A stretch of DNA of 64,000 nucleotides from UBA7672 sp965229115 (GTDB lineage: Bacteria; Pseudomonadota; Alphaproteobacteria; Caulobacterales; Hyphomonadaceae). Shown piece after piece: positions 17,410 through 25,275 of the stretch. The notes under the pieces are model-generated. The model saw only the letters and a list, made by a program, of their open reading frames with translations, was not told the origin of the DNA and ran no database searches. Positions within the stretch are counted from its first letter, which is position 1, and each line of letters starts with the position of its first letter. Where the stretch lies: the NCBI GenBank assembly GCA_965229115.1, contig CBDDIR010000003.1:3844001-3908000 (forward strand). The letters are read 5' to 3'. The translations under genes and the position numbers were made by a program.

Positions 17410-17742
17410 TCACCAGCTTGCCCCGTCGCACTTCTTGACCGGCAGCTCATCCCACGCGCCGAGCGGAAGCATGCGCGCGTTTACCGCCATGCGGTCGTAG
17501 CTCTTGTCGACCGCTACCCACCACATCAGGCATCGGCAGGTCTTGCAGTGGTGCATTTCCAGCATGCGGTCGCCGCGCATGTAGATGTCGGTCGGCCCCG
17601 TCAGCGTGACTTTCGTCGGCGCGTAGTAGGCCCACAGCCCGCCTGAGCGGCGGCAGATGCCGCAATTGCACTCCGTCACTTCGTTCAGCGCGCCATCCAC
17701 GGTGTAGCGCACCGCGCCGCAATCGCATGAGCCTTCGAGCAT
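17410..17742 (-). CDS. GFA (glutathione-dependent formaldehyde-activating enzyme/CENP-V) family protein
   Basis: The 110-residue protein carries the zinc-binding cysteines of the family in order: CDCGAVRYTV at the N-terminus, CNCGICRRSGG near 25-35 and HHCKTCRCLMWW near 64-75. Members bind zinc in a mostly beta fold and are linked to thiol/formaldehyde metabolism, although most are uncharacterised. The start lies 12 bp after the stop of the CusF-like gene, so the two probably form one transcript. Confidence 0.88.
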   Translation of the reverse strand: MLEGSCDCGAVRYTVDGALNEVTECNCGICRRSGGLWAYYAPTKVTLTGPTDIYMRGDRMLEMHHCKTCRCLMWWVAVDKSYDRMAVNARMLPLGAWDELPVKKCDGASW

Positions 17743-17754
17743 GGGCGGGCCGGT

Positions 17755-18120
17755 TTATTGGGTGGCGATCTGCGTGATGATCGTGGGCTCTGCCGCGCTC
17801 TTCAGTTCGAAGGCGACTGCGTCTCCAACTTTCAGGTTTTCGAGGATCATTGGATTGCTCGCCGTGAACGCCTGCGACGAGGCTTCCCATTTTACTTCCG
17901 GGATGCCTTCGTGATCGATTGTTATGGCGCCGGCGGCCGCATCGATCGCGGTGACCTTGCCGCGGCCGGCAATGATCTGCGCGTCGGGCGTGGCGGGCAT
18001 TGGCGTGTCGGCCGTTGCCGGCGGCGCGGCGGCTGGTTGTGTCGCGGGCGCTTCGGCTGCGGGGGAGCAGGCGGCGAGTGCGGCGAGGGAAATCAGCGCG
18101 GTCCAGGTCGTCTTGTGCAT
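17755..18120 (-). CDS. CusF-like periplasmic protein, lipoprotein, metal-ligand methionines absent
   Basis: ATG 18120 has GGAGG five bases upstream and opens a lipoprotein signal, ending AALAACSP. After an Ala/Pro-rich linker, residues 50-120 match the small CusF beta barrel (GRGKVTAIDAAAGAITIDH, then LKVGDAVAFEL). The copper-site His and Trp are present in HEGIPEVKWEASSQAF, but the two methionines of the usual W-x-x-M-x-M pattern are Ser and Gln here. It may therefore bind metal weakly or do something else. It precedes the GFA gene in a probable operon. Confidence 0.78.
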   Translation of the reverse strand: MHKTTWTALISLAALAACSPAAEAPATQPAAAPPATADTPMPATPDAQIIAGRGKVTAIDAAAGAITIDHEGIPEVKWEASSQAFTASNPMILENLKVGDAVAFELKSAAEPTIITQIATQ

Positions 18121-18238
18121 GTCAGCCTCCATGAAGGGCGATCGGGCGATCTCGCCGTGCAGGTTCGCCACGGCCGCGATGACGGATCATGAGGTAAGCC
18201 GCAGGAATAACAAGCAGGGACGCGCGAACCTGCTTGCT

Positions 18239-18790
18239 TCAGTCCGCTGAGGGCTCTGGCGGCGGCGCGGGCTGGGGCACGTCGGGGGCGTAGGGCTGGA
18301 GGAGCGACTGAACGAGGACGTAGAAGAGGACCAGCGTGTTGCACAGCATTGCGAACAAGCCCGCGGTGTAGGCGGCGCGGCCAATGCCCGTGGGGACGTC
18401 GAACAGGGTCAACACCATTGCGGTGACGCCCACGACGCCCAGGCCGCTGCCGGCGATGAGCGCGGGTACGCTCAGCAGACCGTGTCGACCCATCTTCCGG
18501 GTGCGTAGCAACACTGCGGGCATCGCGACCGATGCGACGAGCAGATAGGCGGCGGCGGCGGAGCCCCATACCCAGCGCTCGGCGATGTCGAACTGGGCGA
18601 TGACCGCCGGCAGGACGGCGATGCTGATGCAGGACAGGCTCATGATGATGAGGTTGATCATCCGCCCGGCGTCGACGCGGACTGCGCCGGCCTGATCGCG
18701 CGAGCCGAATGCGGTGGCGACGGCGCCGAAGCCGGCAAACGCGGCGGCGATCTGCGCGATGGCGATCAGGATGTCGAATGTACTGGTCAC
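18239..18790 (-). CDS. Hypothetical integral membrane protein, 183 aa
   Basis: About five hydrophobic helices are visible (FDILIAIAQIAAAFAGFGAV, INLIIMSLSCISIAVLPAV, AAAAYLLVASVAMPAVLL, VPALIAGSGLGVVGVTAMV, AGLFAMLCNTLVLFYVLV), followed by a Pro-rich cytoplasmic tail. GTG 18790 is preferred because GGGGGCC lies close upstream; an ATG at 18838 would add 16 polar residues. No named family is recognised. It stands alone between the CusF-like gene and a long intergenic stretch. Confidence 0.75.
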   Translation of the reverse strand: MTSTFDILIAIAQIAAAFAGFGAVATAFGSRDQAGAVRVDAGRMINLIIMSLSCISIAVLPAVIAQFDIAERWVWGSAAAAYLLVASVAMPAVLLRTRKMGRHGLLSVPALIAGSGLGVVGVTAMVLTLFDVPTGIGRAAYTAGLFAMLCNTLVLFYVLVQSLLQPYAPDVPQPAPPPEPSAD

Positions 18791-19450
18791 GACATGGCCC
18801 CCTTCCCGCAAGCTAGCGCTCGCGATGGGCGCCATCAACGTGCGCGCTTATCCTGAGACGATCGGGATGTGCGTTGTTGGCGAATGGAGGACGTGCAGCC
18901 CGGCTTGTTTTGCTCGCGTTGGGTGCTCGCGCGCGCTGACCTGACTGCGCGTGTGAAGAGCTCGCCCGTCGAAGCTGTTTGGGCGCTGGATGTGAGGTCG
19001 CAATTGCTTCGCATCGCTTATCGTCCGTACACGTCGCTGGTTTCGGGATGCGTGTAATTTCGATTTCGTTTTGGGCGGGTGGTTTCCTCGTGGGCAGGCG
19101 CCTGAGGGGAATCAGGCGGCGGCTCGGGGGACGTTGTCCCAGGGACTTCGGGGGTCTGGTTGCGCTTGTCGGGACTTTATACCGCTCACGGACCGATAAG
19201 TTCTGCGTGAGGGTATCCCCCTAATTCTAGGGGGTATGGCTTTGTTTCTTATGGGTGTTTTCTCGCGATTCCCTCACGGAAATGGGGCCTTACCGTTCCT
19301 CCACAACCCCTTGGTGGCCCGGTCATGTCCCTAAGTCCCCGGGCTTATCGGGGATGTTAAACACTCGTTAGTATTCGGTGCGACAATCTGTCAGCGCCAG
19401 TATTTTTGGGGGACGTTCGGGGAGCTGGCGCCTGGGTCTGGGAGGTGAAT
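18791..19450. other. Long intergenic stretch with structured elements
   Basis: There is no convincing gene in 660 bp: three short plus-strand frames (up to 81 codons) lack ribosome binding sites and family features. Notable is 19206-19278, where CGTGAGGG pairs with CCCTCACG and encloses the stem CCCCCTA-ATTC-TAGGGGG (19217-19234). A second GGCCC/CCCGGGC-rich zone follows at 19280-19350. It could be a non-coding RNA, a regulatory leader for the gene at 19451, or an operator; the sequence alone does not decide. Confidence 0.45.
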
Positions 19451-19807
19451 TTGGCAATACGGGATACGCGTGGTTTTCCCGCCAGCTATAGCGAGAAGCT
19501 GGCTGCTTTAATCGAGACCGAAACGCAGATGGGCGAGCGCGCGGCCCTGCTTGCGGATATCGCTGACGCGCTGAGCCACTTCCCGGATTCGGTTGAGGTG
19601 GGCGCCGATCACATCGTGTTTGCGGACCGGAAGGTTGATGCGGTCGACTGGCTGAGCCTGCGCGATCTTGGCGCGATGATGCACATGTGGCGCGAACAGC
19701 GCGCGAGCGTGGATGCAGCGTGGGGCGCGATGAGCGTGGATGAGCGCGCGGGCGCAGAAGCGCCGCCGGTGATCACGGGGACTGATCCGACGCGAGCGTG
19801 GGTCTAG
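19451..19807 (+). CDS. Hypothetical protein, about 118 aa
   Basis: A frame with GGAGG at 19441-19445 fits a TTG start at 19451 (a GTG at 19445 overlaps the ribosome site). The product reads as a soluble helical protein: YSEKLAALIETETQMGERAA, then LLADIADALSHFP, a short beta hairpin VGADHIVFADRKVDAVDW, and a disordered tail with EAPPVITGTDPTRAWV. No family is recognised. Composition looks coding, and it ends 56 bp before the convergent transporter gene. Confidence 0.5.
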   Translation: MAIRDTRGFPASYSEKLAALIETETQMGERAALLADIADALSHFPDSVEVGADHIVFADRKVDAVDWLSLRDLGAMMHMWREQRASVDAAWGAMSVDERAGAEAPPVITGTDPTRAWV

Positions 19808-19863
19808 CGCGACGTTGAGACGAACCTCAGCGGCACGAATATGGGCGGCCCGAATAACAACGG

Positions 19864-20652
19864 CTAGGTGAAGGCGGCGAGGACTGCGACGCGCAGCGGA
19901 TTGGCTGGGTCGGACAGAAGTTTGGCCACCATCGCGAAGCACACGATCACCAGGAGCGGCCGGATCAGTTTCGGGCCGAAGCGCATGGCGGCGTGCGAAC
20001 CCAGCCATCCGCCGATGACCTGGCCGAGCGCCATCACAAGGCCGATCAACCACAGCACATGACCGCCGATGACGAACACGGCGAGCGATACGAGGTTTGT
20101 TGCGAAGTTCAGCGCCTTGGTGTGCGCGGTTGCGCGCGTGAGGCCCATGCCGAGCAGCGTGACCAGGGTGAGCGCGAAGAACGAACCTGTGCCGGGGCCG
20201 AAGAAGCCGTCGTAGAAGCCGATGCCCCCGGCGATGAAGGCGTAGGCGTGGGGCGATAGTTTCGCGCGCACATCCTGATCGGAGGCTTTCGGTCCGATCC
20301 AGAAATACAAGGCGATTGCCGCCAGCAGGATCGGCAGGATCACCATCAGGAAGGTGGGATCGACGAACATGACGGCCACGGAGCCGCAGATGGCGCCGAG
20401 CATCGCCGCGGCGATGGGCCAGGCCAGAAGAGAGAGATCGATCTTCCCGCTTCGCCAGAAATTCCACGCCGCAGACGCCACGCCGAATGTGCCTTGCAGC
20501 TTGTTTGTTGCGATGGCGGCGATGGGATTGACGCCGACAGCGAGCAGCGCGGGGACAGTGATCAGGCCGCCGCCGCCTGCGATGGCGTCAACGAAGCCGG
20601 CCGCCATGGCGGCGGCGAAGAGGATCGCCAGGATCTCGAGGCCAAATTCCAT
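19864..20652 (-). CDS. TSUP family (TauE/SafE) membrane transporter
   Basis: The 262-residue protein has the two-repeat layout of TauE/SafE permeases: AGFVDAIAGGGGLITVPALL near the N-terminus and the matching GIGFYDGFFGPGTGSFF in the second half, each followed by ATNKLQGTFG and ALNFATNLVS. About eight membrane helices are visible. Family members export sulfite, sulfonates or other organosulfur anions; the substrate is open here. ATG 20652 was chosen; a GTG four codons upstream is also possible. Confidence 0.92.
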   Translation of the reverse strand: MEFGLEILAILFAAAMAAGFVDAIAGGGGLITVPALLAVGVNPIAAIATNKLQGTFGVASAAWNFWRSGKIDLSLLAWPIAAAMLGAICGSVAVMFVDPTFLMVILPILLAAIALYFWIGPKASDQDVRAKLSPHAYAFIAGGIGFYDGFFGPGTGSFFALTLVTLLGMGLTRATAHTKALNFATNLVSLAVFVIGGHVLWLIGLVMALGQVIGGWLGSHAAMRFGPKLIRPLLVIVCFAMVAKLLSDPANPLRVAVLAAFT

Positions 20653-20724
20653 TTTGATGCGCACCCCGGGACGATGGTTGGGGTGCGCTTAGCCCTGGTG
20701 GTGGGTTGAGACAATTGGGGGGAC

Positions 20725-20820
20725 GCTGGTGTGGCGCGGCCCCCTCCGTCTTGCGCGCTTTGCGCGCAATCCACCTCCCCCAGTGCTGCGCACTGGTGGA
20801 GGCAATTCCCCTTCGTCGCT
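20725..20820. repeat. REP-like palindromic sequence
   Basis: Between the transporter and cyclophilin genes lie TTGCGCGCTTTGCGCGCAA (a near-perfect palindrome) and CCAGTGCTGCGCACTGG, set in CCCCCTCCG...CCACCTCCCCC. The composition is typical of short dispersed palindromic repeats. No gene is seen. Confidence 0.5.
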
Positions 20821-20838
20821 ACTTAGGGAGCGGGCGCC

Positions 20839-21513
20839 CTACTCTTTCGTGACGACGGCCTTGTTCACCACGACCGGCGCCTTCGGGAGTTTGCCGGGGA
20901 ATGGCCCGCCTTCGGGCGCGAGTTCTACGGCGGCGATGGCGTCGACGATCTCCATGCCGGCGGTGACGTGGCCGAAGACGGCGTAGCCGGTGGTGTTGGG
21001 TTCGGCGCCTTCGGTGGCGTTGAGCGAGGGGTTCTCGTCGAGGTCGATGTAGAAGGTGGACTGGCCGCTGTTGGGATCTTCGGCGTGGGCGAGAGCGACG
21101 GCGCCGCGCGTGTGCTTGTTGGTGCTGGTTTCGAGCGGAATCGTGGGCAGCTTGGGCGCGCGGTAGTTCAGCTTCTGGTCGAGATCGCCGAGCTGGATGA
21201 TGAAGCCGGGTTCGACGCGATAGACGGTGGCGCCGTTATAGTGGCCGGTCTTCACGAGGCCGAGGAATTGCGCGGCGGTTTTCGGGGCGCCGACCGGATC
21301 GAGCGTGATGGCGATGTCGCCCATCGTGGTGTGGAGCGTGACTTCGGGGCCGGTCCAGACGGGGGCTTCAGGGGCGGGCGCTGGATCGGTGACTTCCTGG
21401 GCGAAGGCGGCGCCGCTGAAGGCGATAGCCACAGCGAGGGTAAGGCCAGTACGCGCCATAAATGAGCGGGCGATACCTGTGCTGGTGCGTGGTGTTTTCA
21501 GATAAGTCATCAT
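20839..21513 (-). CDS. Cyclophilin-type peptidyl-prolyl cis-trans isomerase, periplasmic
   Basis: A signal peptide (LTLAVAIAFSGAAFAQ) precedes a cyclophilin domain from about residue 55. Landmarks are MGDIAITLDPVGAPKTAAQF, YNGATVYRVEPGFIIQ (with the catalytic Arg), ARGAVALAH-like TRGAVALAHAEDPNSGQSTF and YAVFGHVTAGMEIVDAI. It should assist folding in the periplasm. The double ATG at 21513/21510 was chosen; an internal ATG at 21459 also gives a good signal peptide but has no ribosome site. Confidence 0.92.
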   Translation of the reverse strand: MMTYLKTPRTSTGIARSFMARTGLTLAVAIAFSGAAFAQEVTDPAPAPEAPVWTGPEVTLHTTMGDIAITLDPVGAPKTAAQFLGLVKTGHYNGATVYRVEPGFIIQLGDLDQKLNYRAPKLPTIPLETSTNKHTRGAVALAHAEDPNSGQSTFYIDLDENPSLNATEGAEPNTTGYAVFGHVTAGMEIVDAIAAVELAPEGGPFPGKLPKAPVVVNKAVVTKE

Positions 21514-21635
21514 CGTGAGCCGGACTCCGCAGTTTGGTGCTAAAGCTAGCATCGCCTTTAGCCTTGCCCTAGGTCATTTGACCGTAGGGGGAGAGGCGCT
21601 AACTTAAAGCAACAACAGGGTGGAACGGACCTTTC

Positions 21636-23648
21636 TTGACAGTCGTGGGCGAAAGACAGGTTTCGACACCGTCCTGGCGTGAGGCCGACCGGCTTCGGGC
21701 GCTGCTGGCGTATGACGTTCTCGATACGCCGCGCGAGAAGGATTTCGACGACATTGCCGCGCTGGCGGCGGCGATCTGCGAGACGCCGATTGCGGTGGTG
21801 AACCTGATCGGGGACCAGCGGCAGTTCTTCAAGGCCGAGGTGGGGCTGGGCGTGCGCGAGACGCCGATCGATTCATCGTTCTGCGCGAAGGCGATCCTCG
21901 AGGACGAGTTCCTGATGGTGCCGGATGCGACGGCGGACAAGCGCTTCGATTGCAATCCGCTGGTGACCGGCGAGCCGAACCTGCGCTTCTATGCTGGCGC
22001 TCTGCTGAAGACGGCGGACAACCTGCCGATCGGGACGGTGTGCGTGCTGGACTACAAGACGCGGACACTGACGCCTGTGCAGCAGCAGGCTCTGCGCGTG
22101 CTGGCGCGGCAGGTGATGAAGCAGCTGGATCTGCAGCGGTCGCTGCGTGAGCAGGCGGGATTGCGCGAGGACGAGATTGCGCTGGCGCGGGCGTTCCGGG
22201 CGAGCGAGGAGCGCGCGCGGCTGGCGCAGGAAGCCGGGCGGATCGGGACGTTCGAGGTGGATATCGCCTCGGGGCACATGATCGTGTCGGACGAGATGTG
22301 CCGGGTGTTCGGTCTGGACGTGCGGCCGACCTACGACACGGCGGACTTCGAGGCGCTGGTGCTGAAAGACGATCGCGACCTGGCGTCGTCGGACGAGACG
22401 CGCAAGGCGGGCGTGGCGCCGCTGGATGTTTCATACCGTGTGCGGCGGGCGGATGATGGGCGCGTGCGCTGGGTGACGCGGCGCAGCCAGATCATGAATG
22501 GCGCGGACGGCAAGCCGGAGCGGATGTTCGGCGCGGTTTATGATTCAACCGACATGCGTGCGGGCCAGGCTCTGGTGACGTCGCTGCTGCAGGCGGGCGA
22601 TGCGTTCCGGCAGGCTTCGACCAGCGCGGAGGTGGTGGCGATTGCGGGCGATGTGCTGGGGCGCGTGCTGCAGGTGGATCGCGCGGGCTATGCGCGGATC
22701 GACCTGGATGCGCAGCGCTTCGATGTGGAGGCGGACTGGGCTGGCGAGGGCGTGACGTCGGTTGCGGGGGCGCATGCGTTCTCCGCCTATGGCGCGACCG
22801 CGCGCAAGCTGATGACGGGCGAAGGCATTGTCGTGCCCGATCTGGCGGAGGCGGACTGGCTGGCGGAGGAAGCGGCGGCGCATGCGGCGACGGGCACGCG
22901 GGCTCTGCTGATCTTCCCCGTCATGGTGGGCGGGCGGCTGGTGGGATCGCTGTTCGCGAACGACAAGAATCCGCGCCAGTGGGCGCAGGGCGAGATCGCC
23001 TTCATCCGCTCGCTGGCCGACCGGACGCACCAGGCGATTGCGCGCGTGGATGCGGAGGAGCAGCAGCGGCTGCTGAACCACGAGCTTTCGCACCGGCTGA
23101 AGAACACGCTGGCGGTTGTGCAGGCGATCTCCGACCAGACGCTGCGCCAGAGCGCGGACCCGCTGGCGATGGCGGCGTTCCGCGAGCGGCTGCGCGCGCT
23201 GGGGGCGGCGCATGACGTGCTGATGAACCAGAGCTGGAGCTCGGCGCGGCTGCAGACGCTGGCCGAGGAGGCGCTTGCGCTGCACGCCAACGCCACGCGC
23301 CTGCGCTTCAGCGGACCGCATGTGCAGCTTGGGCCGCGCGCGGCGCTGGCGCTGTCGCTGCTGTTGCACGAGCTGGCGACCAACGCGCTGAAATACGGCG
23401 CGCTGTCGACGAGCGATGGCGTGGTCGATCTGGACTGGCGCATCGATCTCACCGACGGCGATCCGACGCTGCATGTGAACTGGCGCGAGAGCGGCGGACC
23501 GGCGGTTGCGCCCCCTGCCCGTCGCGGCTTTGGCTCGCGCCTGATCGGCATGGGCCTCGGCTCGGGCACGTCGGAGATCGACTTTGCGCCGGACGGGCTG
23601 GTAGCGCGCTTCATTGCTCCGATGCGGACGCTTAGCGCGCTGGATTAG
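21636..23648 (+). CDS. HWE-family sensor histidine kinase (GAF-PAS-GAF-HWE)
   Basis: The 670-residue soluble kinase starts with a GAF domain (about 15-165: LAYDVLDTPREKDFDDIAAL, then DSSFCAKAI), then a PAS domain (about 190-310: AQEAGRIGTFEVDI). A second GAF spans about 320-470, and an HWE transmitter follows. The latter has HRLKNTLAVVQ with the phospho-His near 486, LLHELATNALKYGALS, and the Trp-x-Glu signature in VNWRESGG. No membrane segment is seen, so it senses a cytoplasmic or diffusible signal. TTG 21636 or GTG 21645 may be the start. No response regulator is adjacent. It overlaps the stop of the convergent MliC-like gene by 4 bp. Confidence 0.93.
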   Translation: MTVVGERQVSTPSWREADRLRALLAYDVLDTPREKDFDDIAALAAAICETPIAVVNLIGDQRQFFKAEVGLGVRETPIDSSFCAKAILEDEFLMVPDATADKRFDCNPLVTGEPNLRFYAGALLKTADNLPIGTVCVLDYKTRTLTPVQQQALRVLARQVMKQLDLQRSLREQAGLREDEIALARAFRASEERARLAQEAGRIGTFEVDIASGHMIVSDEMCRVFGLDVRPTYDTADFEALVLKDDRDLASSDETRKAGVAPLDVSYRVRRADDGRVRWVTRRSQIMNGADGKPERMFGAVYDSTDMRAGQALVTSLLQAGDAFRQASTSAEVVAIAGDVLGRVLQVDRAGYARIDLDAQRFDVEADWAGEGVTSVAGAHAFSAYGATARKLMTGEGIVVPDLAEADWLAEEAAAHAATGTRALLIFPVMVGGRLVGSLFANDKNPRQWAQGEIAFIRSLADRTHQAIARVDAEEQQRLLNHELSHRLKNTLAVVQAISDQTLRQSADPLAMAAFRERLRALGAAHDVLMNQSWSSARLQTLAEEALALHANATRLRFSGPHVQLGPRAALALSLLLHELATNALKYGALSTSDGVVDLDWRIDLTDGDPTLHVNWRESGGPAVAPPARRGFGSRLIGMGLGSGTSEIDFAPDGLVARFIAPMRTLSALD

Positions 23649-23971
23649 GCGCTGCGCTTGCAGGCCTTGTAGGGGCCGGCGCCGACGCCGTTGAGGCTGG
23701 CTTCGCCGCCCTTCTCCCAGAACTCGGCGGTCTTCGATTTGTAGCGTGCGCCCGAGGCGGCTTTCACCTTCGGCAGCCACGCCGTCGCTCCGCCCGCCGC
23801 CACCTCGATGTTTCCGCCGCGGGTTGCCTGCGTGAAGAAGACGACGCCATCGGCGCAGGTCCACGTCACTGCTGCTGCGGAGACGGGATCAGGCGCGGGC
23901 CCGGGCGCTCCGGCGCCGGCAGAGGCGCAGCCTGAGAGTGCGAGAGCGGAAGCGATGGCGAGTGTGCGCAT
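23645..23971 (-). CDS. MliC family c-type lysozyme inhibitor, lipoprotein
   Basis: ATG 23971 opens a lipoprotein signal (MRTLAIASALALSGCAS). After a Pro/Ala linker, the domain shows the MliC pattern: VTWTCADGVVFFTQATRG, SGARYKSKTAEFWEKGGEAS and a final Cys in PYKACKRS that should pair with the first. These periplasmic lipoproteins block host c-type lysozyme. The stop is shared tail-to-tail with the kinase gene. Confidence 0.85.
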   Translation of the reverse strand: MRTLAIASALALSGCASAGAGAPGPAPDPVSAAAVTWTCADGVVFFTQATRGGNIEVAAGGATAWLPKVKAASGARYKSKTAEFWEKGGEASLNGVGAGPYKACKRSA

Positions 23972-24112
23972 GGCGCGAGGATAATCGCTGCGCCTTGCGT
24001 CGCCACAGGCAAACGCACAGTTGCGGGCGCGCAATTACGCGGGCGCAATGCGGTGCGCGCTGGCGTCCGCGCGGGCTTTCGGGTTTGCGGGTTCGGAGGC
24101 AGATTGCGCGCG

Positions 24113-24313
24113 ATGAAACAGAAAACGCCAAAGGGGCCGGGCCCGCGCCTGAACTGCCGGACGTGCAATGGCAAGGGCGCGAACACCTGCCGCCTCTGCC
24201 AGGGCAAACGCACGACCACGGACTGGATGCACAAGGTGCACAAGTGCACCGGCTGCGGCGGCACGGGCGAGCAGGCGTGCGTGGTGTGCAGGGGGACGGG
24301 GTGGAGGGAGTAG
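24113..24313 (+). CDS. Small DnaJ-type zinc-finger protein, 66 aa
   Basis: The whole protein is essentially one cysteine-rich domain with four CxxCxGx repeats: CRTCNGKG, CRLCQGKR, CTGCGGTG and CVVCRGTG. These would make the two zinc sites of the DnaJ central domain. No J-domain or substrate domain is attached. The ATG at 24113 follows GGAGGCAG at a loose spacing; a longer frame from 24053 adds an Arg-rich stretch and is less likely. Such stand-alone fingers may act in protein or RNA binding. It is an isolated gene. Confidence 0.75.
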   Translation: MKQKTPKGPGPRLNCRTCNGKGANTCRLCQGKRTTTDWMHKVHKCTGCGGTGEQACVVCRGTGWRE

Positions 24314-24524
24314 CAAGAAAGATCCTCGGGTCAGGCCCGAGGATGACGGCGGTTATGCTCAGCGCTTAGCTCGCTTCACCGTGTCCCCCGAAGGCGGGGG
24401 TCCAGCCGCCGCGCTTCGCGCACTCTGTTCGTGGGGCTGGATCCCCGCCTCCGCGGGGAACGCGGACCAAGGGTCCGCTTTGCCGTCACGCGCAACAATT
24501 GCGTTCGCTGCTTATTCCGGCGTG
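24314..24524. repeat. Intergenic REP-like repeats between the zinc-finger gene and the TIR gene
   Basis: GATCCTCGGGTCAGGCCCGA (continuing GGATGAC) near 24321-24346 is a hairpin-forming unit. At 24380-24462 TCCCCCGAAGGCGGGGGTCC and GGATCCCCGCCTCCGCGGGG form a second inverted pair. Both are of the type scattered many times in related genomes. No gene is seen. Confidence 0.55.
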
Positions 24525-25256
24525 CTAGATTTTGACCAACTCGGCGAGCTTGGCGGCGACATCCGCCATCGGCATTTCAGCAGTGTCCAAACCATTGCGC
24601 GACGCGAGCATAGGGCTGACCTCGCGCAAGGCAGCGTAGGTCGTGTTATGCACGATAGGCACCAGCTGATCGCGCTGCAGAAGCACCGATAGCTCTTTGT
24701 CCGCAACGCCCGCCGCCGGAAGGCTCTTGAGCAACGCAGGGGTCACCAACACGATACCGATCCGCGACTTAGCCAAACCCTTGTCGATTGCGCGGAGGAA
24801 TGGCTCGCCTAGAACGATGTCGTTCTCGCTAAACCAAACCGAGACATCGCGGCCAACGAGCAAGTGATAAAGCTCCTTGGCTGCTCCCTGGCGATCGTCC
24901 CATGCATGGCACAGAAAGATTTGGCGAAGGTCAGGTAGGGATGCGCGCTTCTCGACGGTCTCACGGATTGGCGTGAGCGACCGCACTTCCTCAGCCGTAT
25001 ACAGCTGCGACGAGCCAGATGGCGACCAACGGGGTTTTGCGCTTCGGCTCGAGCCGCTGCCACCGCTACGGCCGCCCCCGACGCTTCCCGACGAGGAATA
25101 GGACAAGGGGGAATAAGAAGGTGAATAGTAGGACGGACGCGAAGAGTATCCGTAGCTGCTGGACCCTCTGTAACCGCGGCCGCCACGGCATGCCGGGCAT
25201 TTTGCTGCGGCACTTGCTGAGCGATGACCTTCAACTGGTGCGGTGCATCTCGACAT
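24525..25256 (-). CDS. TIR-domain protein with N-terminal Cys/His motif (candidate defence effector)
   Basis: Residues 1-25 carry a Cys/His set (C4, H11, C20, C23 in RCTAPVEGH and AKCPACRGG) that could bind zinc. Residues 30-80 are a Ser/Tyr/Gly-rich disordered linker. Residues 108-235 are a TIR domain: RQIFLCHAWDDRQGAAKEL, VSVWFSENDIVLGEPFLRAI, RIGIVLVTPALLKS, and ADKELSVLL where E188 matches the catalytic Glu of NAD-cleaving TIRs. Bacterial TIR effectors commonly degrade NAD+ or make signal nucleotides during phage infection; that function is inferred here. It is the last gene of a leftward unit, 19 bp after the GIY-YIG-like gene. Confidence 0.85.
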   Translation of the reverse strand: MSRCTAPVEGHRSASAAAKCPACRGGRGYRGSSSYGYSSRPSYYSPSYSPLSYSSSGSVGGGRSGGSGSSRSAKPRWSPSGSSQLYTAEEVRSLTPIRETVEKRASLPDLRQIFLCHAWDDRQGAAKELYHLLVGRDVSVWFSENDIVLGEPFLRAIDKGLAKSRIGIVLVTPALLKSLPAAGVADKELSVLLQRDQLVPIVHNTTYAALREVSPMLASRNGLDTAEMPMADVAAKLAELVKI

Positions 25257-25275
25257 GCGACTTACTTCGCCTCCG

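Noticed and set aside
18714..19224. Three overlapping plus-strand frames of 62-81 codons
   Set aside because: No ribosome sites, no coding composition, and one overlaps the start of the membrane protein gene.
22545..23864. A 439-codon minus-strand frame
   Set aside because: Antisense to the HWE kinase, Arg-rich, no recognisable domain.
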